Notes: generated by a model not told the origin, from the letters alone. A DNA stretch of 64,000 bases from Bryobacterales bacterium (GCA_003170295.1 PNAJ01000133.1:154660-218659); one strand, 5' to 3'. Positions 43,090-52,325 are shown, counted from the stretch's first letter. Made by a program: numbers and translations.

Positions 43090-44688
43090 TTACTCCCGGA
43101 GTGGGCCGCCCGTCGGAAGATCGCTCGACTCTCCGAGGAGTGTTTTGATACCTTCAATCATTCCGGCGATCTCGGGATCAACGCGATCAAAAAAGGTGCG
43201 AACATCCCTCACGAAGGCCCGCAAGTCGGAAGTATTGCTAGTTTTTGTCCATCGACGGAACGGTTTTCGTGCGTCAATGCTGAGTTGCTGGTCCTTTAAC
43301 ACAAGGTTCGAACCGACAATTGTGAGTATGAGGCGCTTACGTTGCAAATCGGGAGTCTGAAACCGGGAAACCAAGCTGGCATTGAGCGAAACGAGGGATC
43401 GCGAAGGTTCGAACCGTTGCTCGGCGCGATTGAGCACTTCCAGGCTCTTAGTGATTCCAAGCCGTCGCATTTCGAGGTCTTGTCGTTGCGTTACATATTC
43501 CTCGTCGCCTACGAGTTCGCGAATCCTCAGTTTCGTGAGGTTTTCAAGTTCTCTTGCTGTCGCCGCCTGCGCCTTCACGAGGGAGGCTGTTTGGTTGCCG
43601 CGTTCTTCCCGCTTCCCAGAATCCGCACGAGTTACGCGAGCGAACGCCCATTTTTCAAAACGCTCGGGAAGCTTGATCTCTTCGAGGAACTCCAGGATTT
43701 GATCTTCAAGCTCTTCCAGTGGAATATACGGCTGTTGGCACTTGAAATCGTGGCGGCGCTTGGTGCAATGGTAATAAATGAATTGCTGTCCGTAGCGATT
43801 GATCTTCTCTTCTCCGGTGACTGAGAATCCGCATTCGCCGCAACGAATCATGCCCGTGAAGGAAAATGATCGTGTTTTACGCGGTACGCCCGGCCTCCCA
43901 AGCAGACGCTGAACCTGTTCAAACTCATCCATGGTGACCAATGGCTGATGCTTCCCAGGGAAGATCTTTCCTTCGGATTCGAGGATGCCTGCGTAAAACC
44001 GGTTGGTGAGAATGCGATATGTCGCGCTCAGCGAAATCGGTTTGCCGCCGCTGCGCTTGCGGCGCACCGTGCGTAGCTCCCACTCTTTCGTTGCGATCTC
44101 CCAGATGCGGTGCGGCGGGCACGCGCCCGTGAGCATCAGTTGCCACATCTGGCGCACGAGGGGAAATCGTTCGGGATCGACGATGATCGTTTTTGCTTCC
44201 TTGTCGTTCAGGTATCCGAGCGGTGCGAGTCCTGGCAGCCATCCACGCTGCACCTTGGCCCGGTAGCCACGACGGACATTTTCACTCAGGCTGTCCACGT
44301 AATACTTCGAATATCCGAATATGATCGACAGCATGAACTTCCCTTGCGAGTTGTTTTCAAAGCTAAAGGTGGCGAACCGCAAATCTTTCAGGGATTTCAT
44401 GTCCAGCAAATATATGATGCGCCCGCCGTCGATGGAGTTCCGCGCGAGGCGATCCGGATGCCACGCCACAATCCCATCCGCTTCCCCGGCGGCGATGCGT
44501 TTCAACATGGCATCGAAGATCGGTCGGCCCGGCGCTTTGGCGCTAAACGACTCTTCGAAGATCCGTATGATCTCGACATCGTGCCACCCCGCCGCCAAGC
44601 GTTCCATTTCCTGACGTTGCGACTCGATGGACATGACCTGACGGTCTTCGTCCTCGCTTGATTTGCGACAATAAAGAAAATATTTCAT
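43090..44688 (-). CDS. Large serine recombinase
   Basis: The 532-residue product starts with a resolvase domain: catalytic Ser in [12 protein letters not shown], and the Arg-rich [15 protein letters not shown] recombinase domain follows, then a zinc ribbon with RCGECG and [11 protein letters not shown], and a coiled coil near the end. Large serine recombinases integrate and excise elements without host factors. With a tyrosine integrase in the same element, one of the two may be from a second, nested insertion. Confidence 0.9.
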   Translation of the reverse strand: MKYFLYCRKSSEDEDRQVMSIESQRQEMERLAAGWHDVEIIRIFEESFSAKAPGRPIFDAMLKRIAAGEADGIVAWHPDRLARNSIDGGRIIYLLDMKSLKDLRFATFSFENNSQGKFMLSIIFGYSKYYVDSLSENVRRGYRAKVQRGWLPGLAPLGYLNDKEAKTIIVDPERFPLVRQMWQLMLTGACPPHRIWEIATKEWELRTVRRKRSGGKPISLSATYRILTNRFYAGILESEGKIFPGKHQPLVTMDEFEQVQRLLGRPGVPRKTRSFSFTGMIRCGECGFSVTGEEKINRYGQQFIYYHCTKRRHDFKCQQPYIPLEELEDQILEFLEEIKLPERFEKWAFARVTRADSGKREERGNQTASLVKAQAATARELENLTKLRIRELVGDEEYVTQRQDLEMRRLGITKSLEVLNRAEQRFEPSRSLVSLNASLVSRFQTPDLQRKRLILTIVGSNLVLKDQQLSIDARKPFRRWTKTSNTSDLRAFVRDVRTFFDRVDPEIAGMIEGIKTLLGESSDLPTGGPLRE

Positions 44689-44700
44689 GTGAGAAAAAGG

Positions 44701-44913
44701 TCATACCTGCTCCTCGGGGTCAGGTGACGAGAGGATTACGTATAGATCAAGGAGTTCCGTCGCGCGCTGCCTCGCATCCTCGGGCGCGATTCGTTCGTGG
44801 AACTCGTCCCGCCAGATTTTAATGAATTCTTGGAGGTCGTCCTCAGTGAGTTGCATCAACGCACGATACAGGGACGACTCTGATAGGGAAAGATGCGCAA
44901 GTGTGCGCGGCAA
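44701..44913 (-). CDS. Small helical protein of mobile-element type
   Basis: The 70-residue product is all-helical and acidic (LMQLTEDDLQEFIKIWRDEF, EDARQRATELLDLYVIL). Similar short proteins of unknown function often sit beside serine recombinases in phages and integrative elements. It is 12 bases upstream of the recombinase gene and in the same direction, so the two are co-transcribed. Confidence 0.65.
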   Translation of the reverse strand: MPRTLAHLSLSESSLYRALMQLTEDDLQEFIKIWRDEFHERIAPEDARQRATELLDLYVILSSPDPEEQV

Positions 44914-45254
44914 GTAGGGTTCTGCAACAAGCGCAGTTTAATTTTACGGCCACCACATAGGCTTGTCAAAAGCTACCGCATCACAATTCGTGCCGGGTAT
45001 CAACCCCGGGCGCACATAAGCATGTCTTTTCAGTGGGCGCGGTCGCGCGCACCATCGTCTGAATGATGTTGCTCCAGATCCTCATTCAAGCAGCGTTCGA
45101 TTGGATTCGCGATCTGCTCGCGGAACTTTTGGGTCGCTGCATCGGTGCGTTTGTCGCTGGGCGACGCACGCGTAAGGGCAAAGGTCGTCAGCGCGAAACT
45201 TCAGAGAGACCAATGCGCAAAGAGGCCGATTGCTGATCATATCGGTGAAATTAT
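44914..45254. other. Divergent intergenic region with repeated GTGCGC half-sites
   Basis: About 340 bases between the recombinase operon and the plus-strand XRE gene. I see no supported gene; a 65-codon minus-strand frame (45082-45279) has no motif. GTGCGC/GCGCAC strings occur near 44892, 45021 and at 45255-45277, which could be regulator half-sites. Confidence 0.4.
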
Positions 45255-45277
45255 GTGCGCGCGGCGCACATTTACCC
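45255..45277 (-). repeat. Right copy of the inverted repeat; operator-like palindrome
   Basis: TGTGCGC-GCG-GCGCACA is a perfect 7-bp-arm palindrome at 45254-45270, and the minus strand continues with the same flank (GGGTAAA) as at 43014. It lies about 70 bases before the XRE gene at 45348, so autoregulation by that protein is plausible. Confidence 0.55.
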
Positions 45278-45347
45278 ACCTTTTTAATACGCGCAGGGCT
45301 GGTACTTTTAAAAGGAAAGGTCGACCACCGCTCGAACGCAGCATGAC

Positions 45348-45686
45348 ATGACGTATCACGTCACCCAAAACCATATTCGTAAACATCGAAAGAGAACGGG
45401 TTTGAGTCAGGGCGATATTGCCACTCTGCTCGGGTATAGAAGTCACTGGCAAGTTTCGAGGCATGAACGGTCCGACGCGATGCCGCCCCTTCTCACAGCG
45501 CTCGCCTATCAGGTGATATTCCAAGTTCCCGTATCAGTGATTTTCGCTCCTATGCACGGCACCGCCCTGAAAACTATCGAGCGCAATCTGGCAGATTTCG
45601 AGCGCGCCCTGAACTCCGGCGGCGCTCGTCTTTCGCCGCGGTCGATTGCGCAAAAGCTCAAATGGTTGAAGGACAGACACGCGTAG
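45348..45686 (+). CDS. XRE-type helix-turn-helix regulator
   Basis: The 112-residue product has an N-terminal HTH_3 (IRKHRKRTGLSQGDIATLLGY, then SHWQVSRHERSDAMPPLLTALAYQ in two stretches) and a short C-terminal helical tail. It overlaps the next gene by 25 bases. It probably represses the divergent recombinase operon through the GTGCGC palindromes, which is inference from position. Confidence 0.8.
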   Translation: MTYHVTQNHIRKHRKRTGLSQGDIATLLGYRSHWQVSRHERSDAMPPLLTALAYQVIFQVPVSVIFAPMHGTALKTIERNLADFERALNSGGARLSPRSIAQKLKWLKDRHA

Positions 45687-46165
45687 AAAAGGAAGGCGAA
45701 GCATTACGGCTGTTGGCGCTCGAAATCCGCCCGCAGAAAGCCGGTTTCGCCGTTTTCGAGGGTGCCACCCTTCTGGATTGGGGCGTGAGGGATTACGGTC
45801 CGACGCCCGCCTTTCGAAGAATCGGAACTTTGTTGAGTCTCTACGCACCGTCCGTTATCGTCATCCGGCGGCGCCATTATTTGAAACATGGTGACACAGT
45901 CGCGCGTGTTGTGCAGAGCATTAAGCGGGGAGCCCAACGCAAATCGATTAGCGTTCAGTCCTTGGACGCTCACCGCATCCGCGCATTTTTCAAACAGCAG
46001 GGATGCGAGAGCAAGCACGCCGCCTCGACGCTTCTTGCGGAGTGGTTCCCCGAGCTCGCTTGGAAGCTTCCTCCTGAGCGAAAACCTTGGCAACCCGAGC
46101 CGCATAACACGCTACTCTTCGACGCAGTCGCCATCGCTGTGACCTTTCTGATTGCCCAATCTTGA
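45662..46165 (+). CDS. RNase H/RuvC-fold-like protein
   Basis: The 167-residue product has the order of a RuvC-like nuclease fold: a first strand LLALEIRPQKAGFAVFEG with Glu where the first catalytic Asp would be, VIVIRRRHYLKHG, and a final helix HNTLLFDAVAIAV with a His/Asp pair. It resembles Holliday-junction resolvase folds, but active-site divergence leaves catalysis uncertain. It is translationally coupled to the XRE gene by a 25-base overlap. A domesticated resolvase that helps excision of the element is one possibility. Confidence 0.5.
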   Translation: MVEGQTRVEKEGEALRLLALEIRPQKAGFAVFEGATLLDWGVRDYGPTPAFRRIGTLLSLYAPSVIVIRRRHYLKHGDTVARVVQSIKRGAQRKSISVQSLDAHRIRAFFKQQGCESKHAASTLLAEWFPELAWKLPPERKPWQPEPHNTLLFDAVAIAVTFLIAQS

Positions 46166-46315
46166 AATGGCGGGCCGTTTCGGTGGCTCCTCCACTGGCG
46201 CAAAGACGAAATTTTCGTCCGCCAGCTTCTTAGTGAGGGGCCACTGAAGCGGCTCATGCCTGTGGAATCTGTCGTTAAAGGCGACAGAGGCTCGCTCACC
46301 ACGCAAGATCGGAAA

Positions 46316-46927
46316 TCATGCCGTCGACTTTCGTCGTCGCCCGGCCCCAAACTGTCGATCAATTCCGGTCACGTTGCGCCGATACTGAAGCATTTCAGTG
46401 CTAACGCCATACCGGACAGCTGCCGTCGCCCAATCGAGTCGACTCTGCACGATGGCAACAAGTGCCGTCCTTGGGAGCAAAAGAGATCCCGACAACCAAG
46501 ATGCCTCATTTTCCTGAAGGATATCGCCCGGTGAAGGTTGATCCTGTGCAACCGCAGCCGTGCTTAGGATCATGATCCCATCCTCGGTTACGTCCATGCG
46601 GGCCGGTTTGTGGGCCAGGATAATATGGGCGAGTTCGTGCATAATATTGCTCGATTGCCGCGCCGGAGAATGGGAAGAGTTCATAATAATGGCACTCCTC
46701 GTCCCGACGCAGATCGTGATCGCCGACCAACTATCCGGGTCATCGCAGAGGAGGATGCGAAGATGCTGCTTTTCTACCCCAGGAACGTCCTCCGGACGCC
46801 AGAGTTGGACGCCAAGGTGTCCGGCTAAGGCTACAGGATCCAAAGGATCAGACAACCGCAGTTCGAGTTCACGTCGATATTGCGCCGACACGTTCTCGCA
46901 CCAATTCTTAAATCCTCTTCGGAACAT
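46316..46927 (-). CDS. ImmA/IrrE-family metallopeptidase
   Basis: The 203-residue product contains the zinc motif HELAHIILAH and a downstream Glu in ENEASWLSGSLLLPR, the standard ImmA/IrrE arrangement (DUF955). Such peptidases cleave a partner XRE repressor under stress or DNA damage. It overlaps the XRE gene by one base (TAATG), so the two form an operon, as in ICEBs1-type switches. Confidence 0.9.
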   Translation of the reverse strand: MFRRGFKNWCENVSAQYRRELELRLSDPLDPVALAGHLGVQLWRPEDVPGVEKQHLRILLCDDPDSWSAITICVGTRSAIIMNSSHSPARQSSNIMHELAHIILAHKPARMDVTEDGIMILSTAAVAQDQPSPGDILQENEASWLSGSLLLPRTALVAIVQSRLDWATAAVRYGVSTEMLQYRRNVTGIDRQFGAGRRRKSTA

Positions 46928-47283
46928 TACCCTGCGGTCCGCTTTTCCGACTCGGAAAGCACAAGAGCGCGCTGAGCGGCAAGGATCAATTGGGCTAGCG
47001 CCTGAGCAGTCTGGGGATTAATGGCGTGATCCTTGCGAAAATGGACCATCGCCATCGGCCGCGTGTGCGTTTCCTGCGATTCCAATCCGAGGACTTCACC
47101 GGCGTCGATGTGCAGCCAGCGGCAGACCTTCCCGAACGTATTGAGATCAGGGACATGGCCTCGCTCCATTCTCGAAAGCGTTGCCGCGCTGATGCCGATT
47201 TCATGGGCAACCTCGCGTACCCCACGTTCGCCGCGCGTTTCTAATAGTTTGCGTCCCAGCGCGTGGATCGTCAGCTTCGCCAT
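46927..47283 (-). CDS. XRE-family repressor paired with ImmA/IrrE peptidase
   Basis: The 118-residue product has an HTH (REVAHEIGISAATLSRMERGH) near residues 25-45 and a C-terminal linker/dimer segment. It is divergent from the cytochrome-LodA-LodB operon and would bind the repeats at 47286-47374. Cleavage by the adjacent peptidase is the expected release step. Confidence 0.88.
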   Translation of the reverse strand: MAKLTIHALGRKLLETRGERGVREVAHEIGISAATLSRMERGHVPDLNTFGKVCRWLHIDAGEVLGLESQETHTRPMAMVHFRKDHAINPQTAQALAQLILAAQRALVLSESEKRTAG

Positions 47284-47285
47284 TG

Positions 47286-47374
47286 TTGCAGATATAAGCC
47301 GATGGTTGACAGGTGAAATGCACTCGCGGTAGAATGTTTCATGCGTAAGCCAGTATTGCAGGTATCAGCCGAGG
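47286..47374 (+). promoter_or_regulatory. Promoter with two direct operator-like repeats
   Basis: A promoter TTGACA (47306-47311), 18-base spacer, TAGAAT (47330-47335) points to the cytochrome-LodA-LodB operon. Two 19-base repeats with 16 identical positions, TTGCAGATATAAGCCGATG (47286-47304) and TTGCAGGTATCAGCCGAGG (47356-47374), lie exactly 70 bases apart on either side of it. They are likely operators for the divergent XRE protein. An 18-codon frame (47341-47397) starts at the expected transcription start and may be a leader peptide or chance. Confidence 0.6.
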
Positions 47375-47432
47375 CGTCAAGTCAGGCTTTTTCGTAGTTT
47401 CTGACAGCGGGGATTTTAACGGTAATAAGTAT

Positions 47433-48701
47433 ATGTCGCGATTTCGTTCGCCTATGTGCACTCTATCGATATGTACACTAATGGGGAGTGCCCTGCGGGC
47501 GGACCCGGCGATTACGCCCGGATCCGAATTATTCGCGCGGCAGTACTACGCCCGTATCTCGAAGGATATTGGATTCGATGCGACGCCCGGTACAACGACT
47601 CTCGACAGCCTGCTCGGCTTTGCTGGCTATCCAATCTCTGGGGCGAAACTCGAGGCGCTAGACTCCACTATCTTGATCAACCCGACACGAGCCGCTTCCC
47701 AGGACGATGGCCTAGGATTGGCCCTTCGTGGCCTAAGCGGCGCGACTCTGCGCGATGGAGACATCCTCGCAACTCGGTTCTTCGCTCCAAAGATTGTCAA
47801 CATAGACACAGCGACACCCATACCCGGCTGGCGTAAATTGGTCCGACTGCGCGCGCGTCCCACATCACGCGCGGCGCAAGCTGGAATCGAATCGGTTGTC
47901 ATCCTGTTCAACTTTTTCGCGCACGTCGGTGAGCAACCGTTCACGCAGCAATCCGCTAATACGCAAGTCATGATGCTCGCCCCCTCTCGCAAAGACCGCC
48001 TCTATTGGTTGGATTTCGATACAGCGGGAAAGCTGACGTTCGCGTTGAACGCGAGCTTCGATGCAGCTGATCTTCCCGGCGGCGGTACCCGCAACTACTA
48101 TGTACCGGACGGGTGCAATGCTTGTCACGGGAGTCCGGGCAACTTTGCACCACCCATGGTGAATTATCTTGATACGGACCACTGGTTTGATCGCCTCGAT
48201 AGCGACTTTGTCGCACTCAAGGCGGCCGGCACGCCGCTTATTTTCGATGCGAACACGAATGACTCTTCGCAGGCATCCTTTGGCGCAGCATTCGATGTCA
48301 TACGCCGTTTCAACGAGGAGGCGCTCCTTCAGAACGCCACTGTCCGCCCGCGATCGTTTGAAGCTGAGGCCGCACGCACGTGGCTTAGAATACACGCCCA
48401 GTCCGACGATCACCTTCCGCTAATCGCACGAGGGTTCACAGTGAATGGCGGGTCAACGTGGCAGCCATCAGAAGCCGACGGACTCGCTCGTCTGAACCGA
48501 TATTGCTTTCGCTGCCACGGCTCCGTACGCTTTTCTATATTTGATCGAGCTACGGTAGTCGAAAAGGCTGGCAATATTCGTCAGCGGATCAATCCGGGAC
48601 GGCAACAAGTGAAGGTACCTGGATTCAAGATGCCGCCAGATCGTGTTTTGGAACAATCCGAACTGCAGGCTCTGGATGCGTTCATAAAAGCTTTGAAATG
48701 A
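47433..48701 (+). CDS. Di-haem c-type cytochrome of the LodAB-type operon
   Basis: The 422-residue product has a short signal peptide (ending near SALRA) and two haem c sites, CNACH (DGCNACHGSP) and CFRCH (YCFRCHGSVR), about 125 residues apart. It ends in a helical segment (ALDAFIKALK) typical of cytochrome c domains. It starts the operon and ends 7 bases before lodA. It may take electrons from the quinoprotein to a respiratory chain, so that the enzyme would work as a dehydrogenase as well as an oxidase; that role is inferred. Confidence 0.75.
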   Translation: MSRFRSPMCTLSICTLMGSALRADPAITPGSELFARQYYARISKDIGFDATPGTTTLDSLLGFAGYPISGAKLEALDSTILINPTRAASQDDGLGLALRGLSGATLRDGDILATRFFAPKIVNIDTATPIPGWRKLVRLRARPTSRAAQAGIESVVILFNFFAHVGEQPFTQQSANTQVMMLAPSRKDRLYWLDFDTAGKLTFALNASFDAADLPGGGTRNYYVPDGCNACHGSPGNFAPPMVNYLDTDHWFDRLDSDFVALKAAGTPLIFDANTNDSSQASFGAAFDVIRRFNEEALLQNATVRPRSFEAEAARTWLRIHAQSDDHLPLIARGFTVNGGSTWQPSEADGLARLNRYCFRCHGSVRFSIFDRATVVEKAGNIRQRINPGRQQVKVPGFKMPPDRVLEQSELQALDAFIKALK

Positions 48702-48708
48702 GGATGAT

Positions 48709-50538
48709 ATGACGGACTTAAGAATTCATCCAGCAATCGGCGTCGCGCGTGTGGGCAACTCTCAGCAGTTTTTTGTCGGTCCAGAGTCTCCAGGGGTTGC
48801 AGCGAACTGGGATGCAGACTCGGCAAAGTTCAAGCAATTTAAAGACGGAGACGGCAAGGTTCTGCGCCAAGCCGCAAGATTTCGCATCTTCGAGTTCGAC
48901 GGTTCCGGAAATCCCATCAAGGAACTGACAATTGGCAACGGCATAAAAATCGAGTGGCGAATTCATGTCGCTAATCGGAAGGCGTCCTTCTTCGCTTTTA
49001 ACGGCCAGAGTGGAGCTGAAACCGATCCACCTTATACCGCGAGGGCCAATCGAGCTCCTGACGCGATCGAAAAAAAGGATTTGGGCCGAGGCCAGCCAGA
49101 GCGAAGAAATAGGCGCAATCATAACGTCGTTGATCGCCGTGGGCTTGAAATCGATCCTGGTGAGGTGGCGATTTCCGCGCCAGGATCGGTAGATCTAGCT
49201 GACTCGGTTACATCCGCACCGATCAAGCTTCTTGGCCAATTGCAAATGGAGAGCGAAGGGAGACTGCTTTTCTTGGGTGGATTTGGACAAACAGCATCTA
49301 ATCAAACTCCACCGCCGACCATCGATGAGTATGCCAGTAACGATGGATGGTTCGATGACATCTGCGACGGCGTTGTTAGGGCATTGATAACGTTCCCGGA
49401 TGGACACACCGAGGAAGCAAAGTCTGCATGGGTCATTGTTGGACCACCAAAATTCGCCCCTGGAATTCGGAATGTAGTTTCGCTCTACGACACCCTCTGG
49501 GATATGGCTGTCCGATTCCGACTTCCTTGTCAGCCTGGCAACGATGCAACCCTTCAGGATCTTCTCAGCCAACAGCAAGCATGGCAGGATCAGACCAACG
49601 ACTTCGCCACCTCCTATGAGCCGTCTTTCGTTGATCATATTTATCCTTTGTTGTCACGTGCTTTGGCTGCGACCGATGTTCATCAGTCCCCAGTCCGGCC
49701 CGAGTATCATGGCACGCTTGTAGATTGGTCCCGTCTATCAAATCGGGCTGAGGATCAGATACGTAAGGCGGTGTTTCGACGAGTGCGAGATCCGAATTCG
49801 GATCAACTCGATCGAATGAACATGCCACGAGGCCTTGGCGACGACTATACCAGCTTGGACAATTTTGAGACTGACCCGTTGAATAATCCACCGCCATTGC
49901 CCGGATCGTTCCTAAGCCTGACCAAAGTGCAATTCGCTCTACTCAATGCTTGGTCCGAAGGCCGTTTCAAGGAAGATTGGACATTAGGCGACCTGCGATT
50001 TGCTCCGCCGCCCGTCCCAGGTACCACCGTGACGCCTCATGGACTTGATTGCGCTGCGTTGGAGAACTGTGTCGGTGGTCCGTTCTATCCTGGGATCGAA
50101 GTGAGTTGGCTGATTCGACGGTCTGATCTGTATGCTGGGGCCTTTCGGCTTAAGGAAGCGGGATTCAGCTTCGGGCCTCTGCAATTTGGGGCGGGATTCT
50201 TCTCGCAGCAAATGGCGTTGCCTTGGCACGCTGATTTCTACGATTGTCACAAAGAAGAACACACGCCGGATGACTCCGACGAGAGGATTTACTATATGTG
50301 GTGGACTGCGCAGCGCCCGGATGACATTCGCGCCGGAGCTTCGGATCCACCGTATAGGCGGTGGGTGGAGAAATTCGACAGCGCCAACAACGGCGATGCC
50401 GATCCGGACGACATTACAAATCTTGCTCGCTTCGAGCAAATGCGCACGCGCTGGCCCGAGTTGAGCTTTATCGTTCTTGACGGCGACGATCACATTGAGC
50501 AGATCCCGCTTTCTCAAACTACCGGGCAACACGGGTAG
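48709..50538 (+). CDS. LodA-like CTQ quinoprotein amino-acid/amine oxidase
   Basis: The 609-residue product matches the LodA/GoxA family, oxidases of lysine or glycine with a cysteine tryptophylquinone cofactor. N-terminal MTDLRIHPAIGVARVGNS is diagnostic. The cofactor Cys is probably Cys454 in ENCVGGPFYPGIE and the modified Trp is probably Trp506 in ALPWHADFYDC, with an Asp in HGLDCA nearby. The Cys-Trp spacing (52) is shorter than in LodA (65 from memory). LodA-type enzymes deaminate amino acids, releasing hydrogen peroxide; the substrate here is unknown. LodB follows with a 26-base gap. Confidence 0.87.
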   Translation: MTDLRIHPAIGVARVGNSQQFFVGPESPGVAANWDADSAKFKQFKDGDGKVLRQAARFRIFEFDGSGNPIKELTIGNGIKIEWRIHVANRKASFFAFNGQSGAETDPPYTARANRAPDAIEKKDLGRGQPERRNRRNHNVVDRRGLEIDPGEVAISAPGSVDLADSVTSAPIKLLGQLQMESEGRLLFLGGFGQTASNQTPPPTIDEYASNDGWFDDICDGVVRALITFPDGHTEEAKSAWVIVGPPKFAPGIRNVVSLYDTLWDMAVRFRLPCQPGNDATLQDLLSQQQAWQDQTNDFATSYEPSFVDHIYPLLSRALAATDVHQSPVRPEYHGTLVDWSRLSNRAEDQIRKAVFRRVRDPNSDQLDRMNMPRGLGDDYTSLDNFETDPLNNPPPLPGSFLSLTKVQFALLNAWSEGRFKEDWTLGDLRFAPPPVPGTTVTPHGLDCAALENCVGGPFYPGIEVSWLIRRSDLYAGAFRLKEAGFSFGPLQFGAGFFSQQMALPWHADFYDCHKEEHTPDDSDERIYYMWWTAQRPDDIRAGASDPPYRRWVEKFDSANNGDADPDDITNLARFEQMRTRWPELSFIVLDGDDHIEQIPLSQTTGQHG

Positions 50539-50564
50539 TAGATTAACCGTTTGGAAGGAATACG

Positions 50565-51614
50565 ATGACTGAGGTCGACGCAATTGTCGTGGGTGGAGGC
50601 GTCGCGGGATGCGCCTCAGCGCTCGAACTCCTGGATGCGGGTTGGCGCGTCGAAATGTTGCATCATGCTGACGACACATGCGCCTTCGAATCATTGTCGC
50701 CGGAGGCCGTTCGCCAGCTGGATTCCCTTTCGATACGAATGGGGTCTCCATTCAACGAAGTAGTTGCGTGGTGGGGGACAGAGTATGAGGCACAAGCTAA
50801 CCATCGAGGTGCTCGTGTTGTGCAGCGCAGCGCGCTCGCTGCAGCTTTACGCGCGCGTACCACCGAGCGCGGGGCAAAAATCCTGGTTATCGAGAAAATT
50901 CTCGCCCTCAACCGATTGAGTGACGGATGGGGAATCGAATACGAGTTGCCAGACGGAGGTCGGTGCAGGTCGGTAGCCAAGTATATCGTCGACGGAACCG
51001 GCCGTGTATCCATCATCGGCCGACGGTTGGGTGCTCAGCGAGTCATCATCGACGAGCTTTTTTGCGTATCCAGTGCGCTCGATGAACCAGACCTCGTCGG
51101 GACCTGGACCGAAAGCACTCCTGACGGCTGGTGGAACCTATGCTGCGACCGCGAGGCCGGAACTCTCTGCTTCTTCTCAAACGCTGTGACAATTCGGAAA
51201 GCAAAGCAGGACATTCTCGATCGTTTTTACCGAACGCAGCATCTGAAGCGATTGGTGCCAGCGCTGAAACTCGTGAGTAGCCACATTCGGGCCTGCGGTT
51301 CATCTTATGTATTGCCGTCTGCTGGATCCGGATGGATCTGTGTCGGCGATGCAGTTTCAACGCTGCAGCCCCTCGCATCCGCCGGGGTTCTGAAGGCTCT
51401 GCGGGATGCACGATTGGTCCTCCGCGGACTTGAGCGTGACTCAGCAGACTATGATCGTCTGCAACGTTCTGAGTTCAGGCTATATGCCCAGGCCTTGGCA
51501 GGGCAATACGCTCTTGAGCGCAGGTGGTTCGACAGCAAATTCTGGGCACCGCGCGCGACAGTTGATCTCCTGCAGCTCGAAACGCCAGGCGTAAACGCCT
51601 GGCGTAGTCAATAA
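50565..51614 (+). CDS. LodB-like FAD-dependent maturase
   Basis: The 349-residue product starts with a Rossmann motif (AIVVGGGVAGCASALELLDAG) and carries a FAD motif WICVGDAVSTLQPLASAGV near residue 260, as in LodB/tryptophan-halogenase-like flavoproteins. In characterised systems LodB is needed to generate CTQ in LodA. The order LodA then LodB is the family norm. No other maturase is needed in LodA systems, so the operon appears complete. Confidence 0.85.
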   Translation: MTEVDAIVVGGGVAGCASALELLDAGWRVEMLHHADDTCAFESLSPEAVRQLDSLSIRMGSPFNEVVAWWGTEYEAQANHRGARVVQRSALAAALRARTTERGAKILVIEKILALNRLSDGWGIEYELPDGGRCRSVAKYIVDGTGRVSIIGRRLGAQRVIIDELFCVSSALDEPDLVGTWTESTPDGWWNLCCDREAGTLCFFSNAVTIRKAKQDILDRFYRTQHLKRLVPALKLVSSHIRACGSSYVLPSAGSGWICVGDAVSTLQPLASAGVLKALRDARLVLRGLERDSADYDRLQRSEFRLYAQALAGQYALERRWFDSKFWAPRATVDLLQLETPGVNAWRSQ

Positions 51615-51642
51615 TTGTTCAAATGTGAGGAGGAAAACTAAG

Positions 51643-51867
51643 ATGTCTGCAGCGAGAGACGCAGCGTTCAAGGGAGTTGATAACGCGCTGAGCGATGCTT
51701 TATTGAAGATTAGTGGCACGTACGAGCTCTGCTTGATCGATGCCGCGGGCGATGCCTCCAAGGAAGCAGGTTGTAAGGCGGCAATGGACCGCGGGCTCGG
51801 CTTCGCGAAGCGAGCCCACGCAGACGTACGAGCTGTCGTAGACCAGCAGTGGCCGCAGGGATCTTGA
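51643..51867 (+). CDS. Small helical protein after lodB (unknown)
   Basis: The ATG at 51643 has GGAGGA nine bases upstream and gives 74 residues: MSAARDAAFKGVDNALSDAL and later KEAGCKAAMDRGLGFAKRA. It is a two-helix protein with two Cys and no family I know. As the last gene of the operon with a good ribosome site, it may be a partner, a leader-like peptide or an antidote. Confidence 0.55.
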   Translation: MSAARDAAFKGVDNALSDALLKISGTYELCLIDAAGDASKEAGCKAAMDRGLGFAKRAHADVRAVVDQQWPQGS

Positions 51868-52325
51868 GCCGGTGGCGACAATTTGAAGTGCGCTCCTGGG
51901 ATGAGATCAATGTGGACGATTCACTCGCGCCCGCCCTAAGCAAAATGCAACCTGCTTCGTTACGGTACTTCTGATATCAGAACAATCCTGATTCGAGTCG
52001 CCACGTTCTCCTCAAGAAACGCTCGGGCGAGGTGAATGCGCTTGACGAGTTCTTTGATGCTTGTCCCGCCACTTTACGAATAAGCCGAACACGTATCGAC
52101 GCGTTTGTTTCACGACATCGGTAGCCCGTCACAGGACAGACATCGAACTTTAGACGTAATGCTCGATAATCTCATGGCCTGGTTTGCGGCCAATCCGGAT
52201 GAATCATTCGAGTTCCCTGCGGCTCTCGTTGATCATAGTGGCGGCGATAATGACCGCAAGATGCGATGAGTTGCGGGGTAGGCGGGGTTCTCACTCCCCT
52301 AACCACGCCGGGTCTACTGTGCGGA
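51868..52325. other. Intergenic region, no supported gene
   Basis: About 458 bases. A 36-codon frame at 52159-52269 (MLDNLMAWFAANPDESFEF...) has no ribosome site and is not called. No clear terminator or repeat is visible. Confidence 0.4.

Noticed and set aside
45082..45279. 65-codon minus-strand open frame upstream of the XRE gene
   Set aside because: It overlaps the operator-like palindrome; no ribosome site or motif.
52159..52269. 36-codon plus-strand open frame as a precursor peptide
   Set aside because: No ribosome site, no modification enzyme next to it, and no peptide family recognised.
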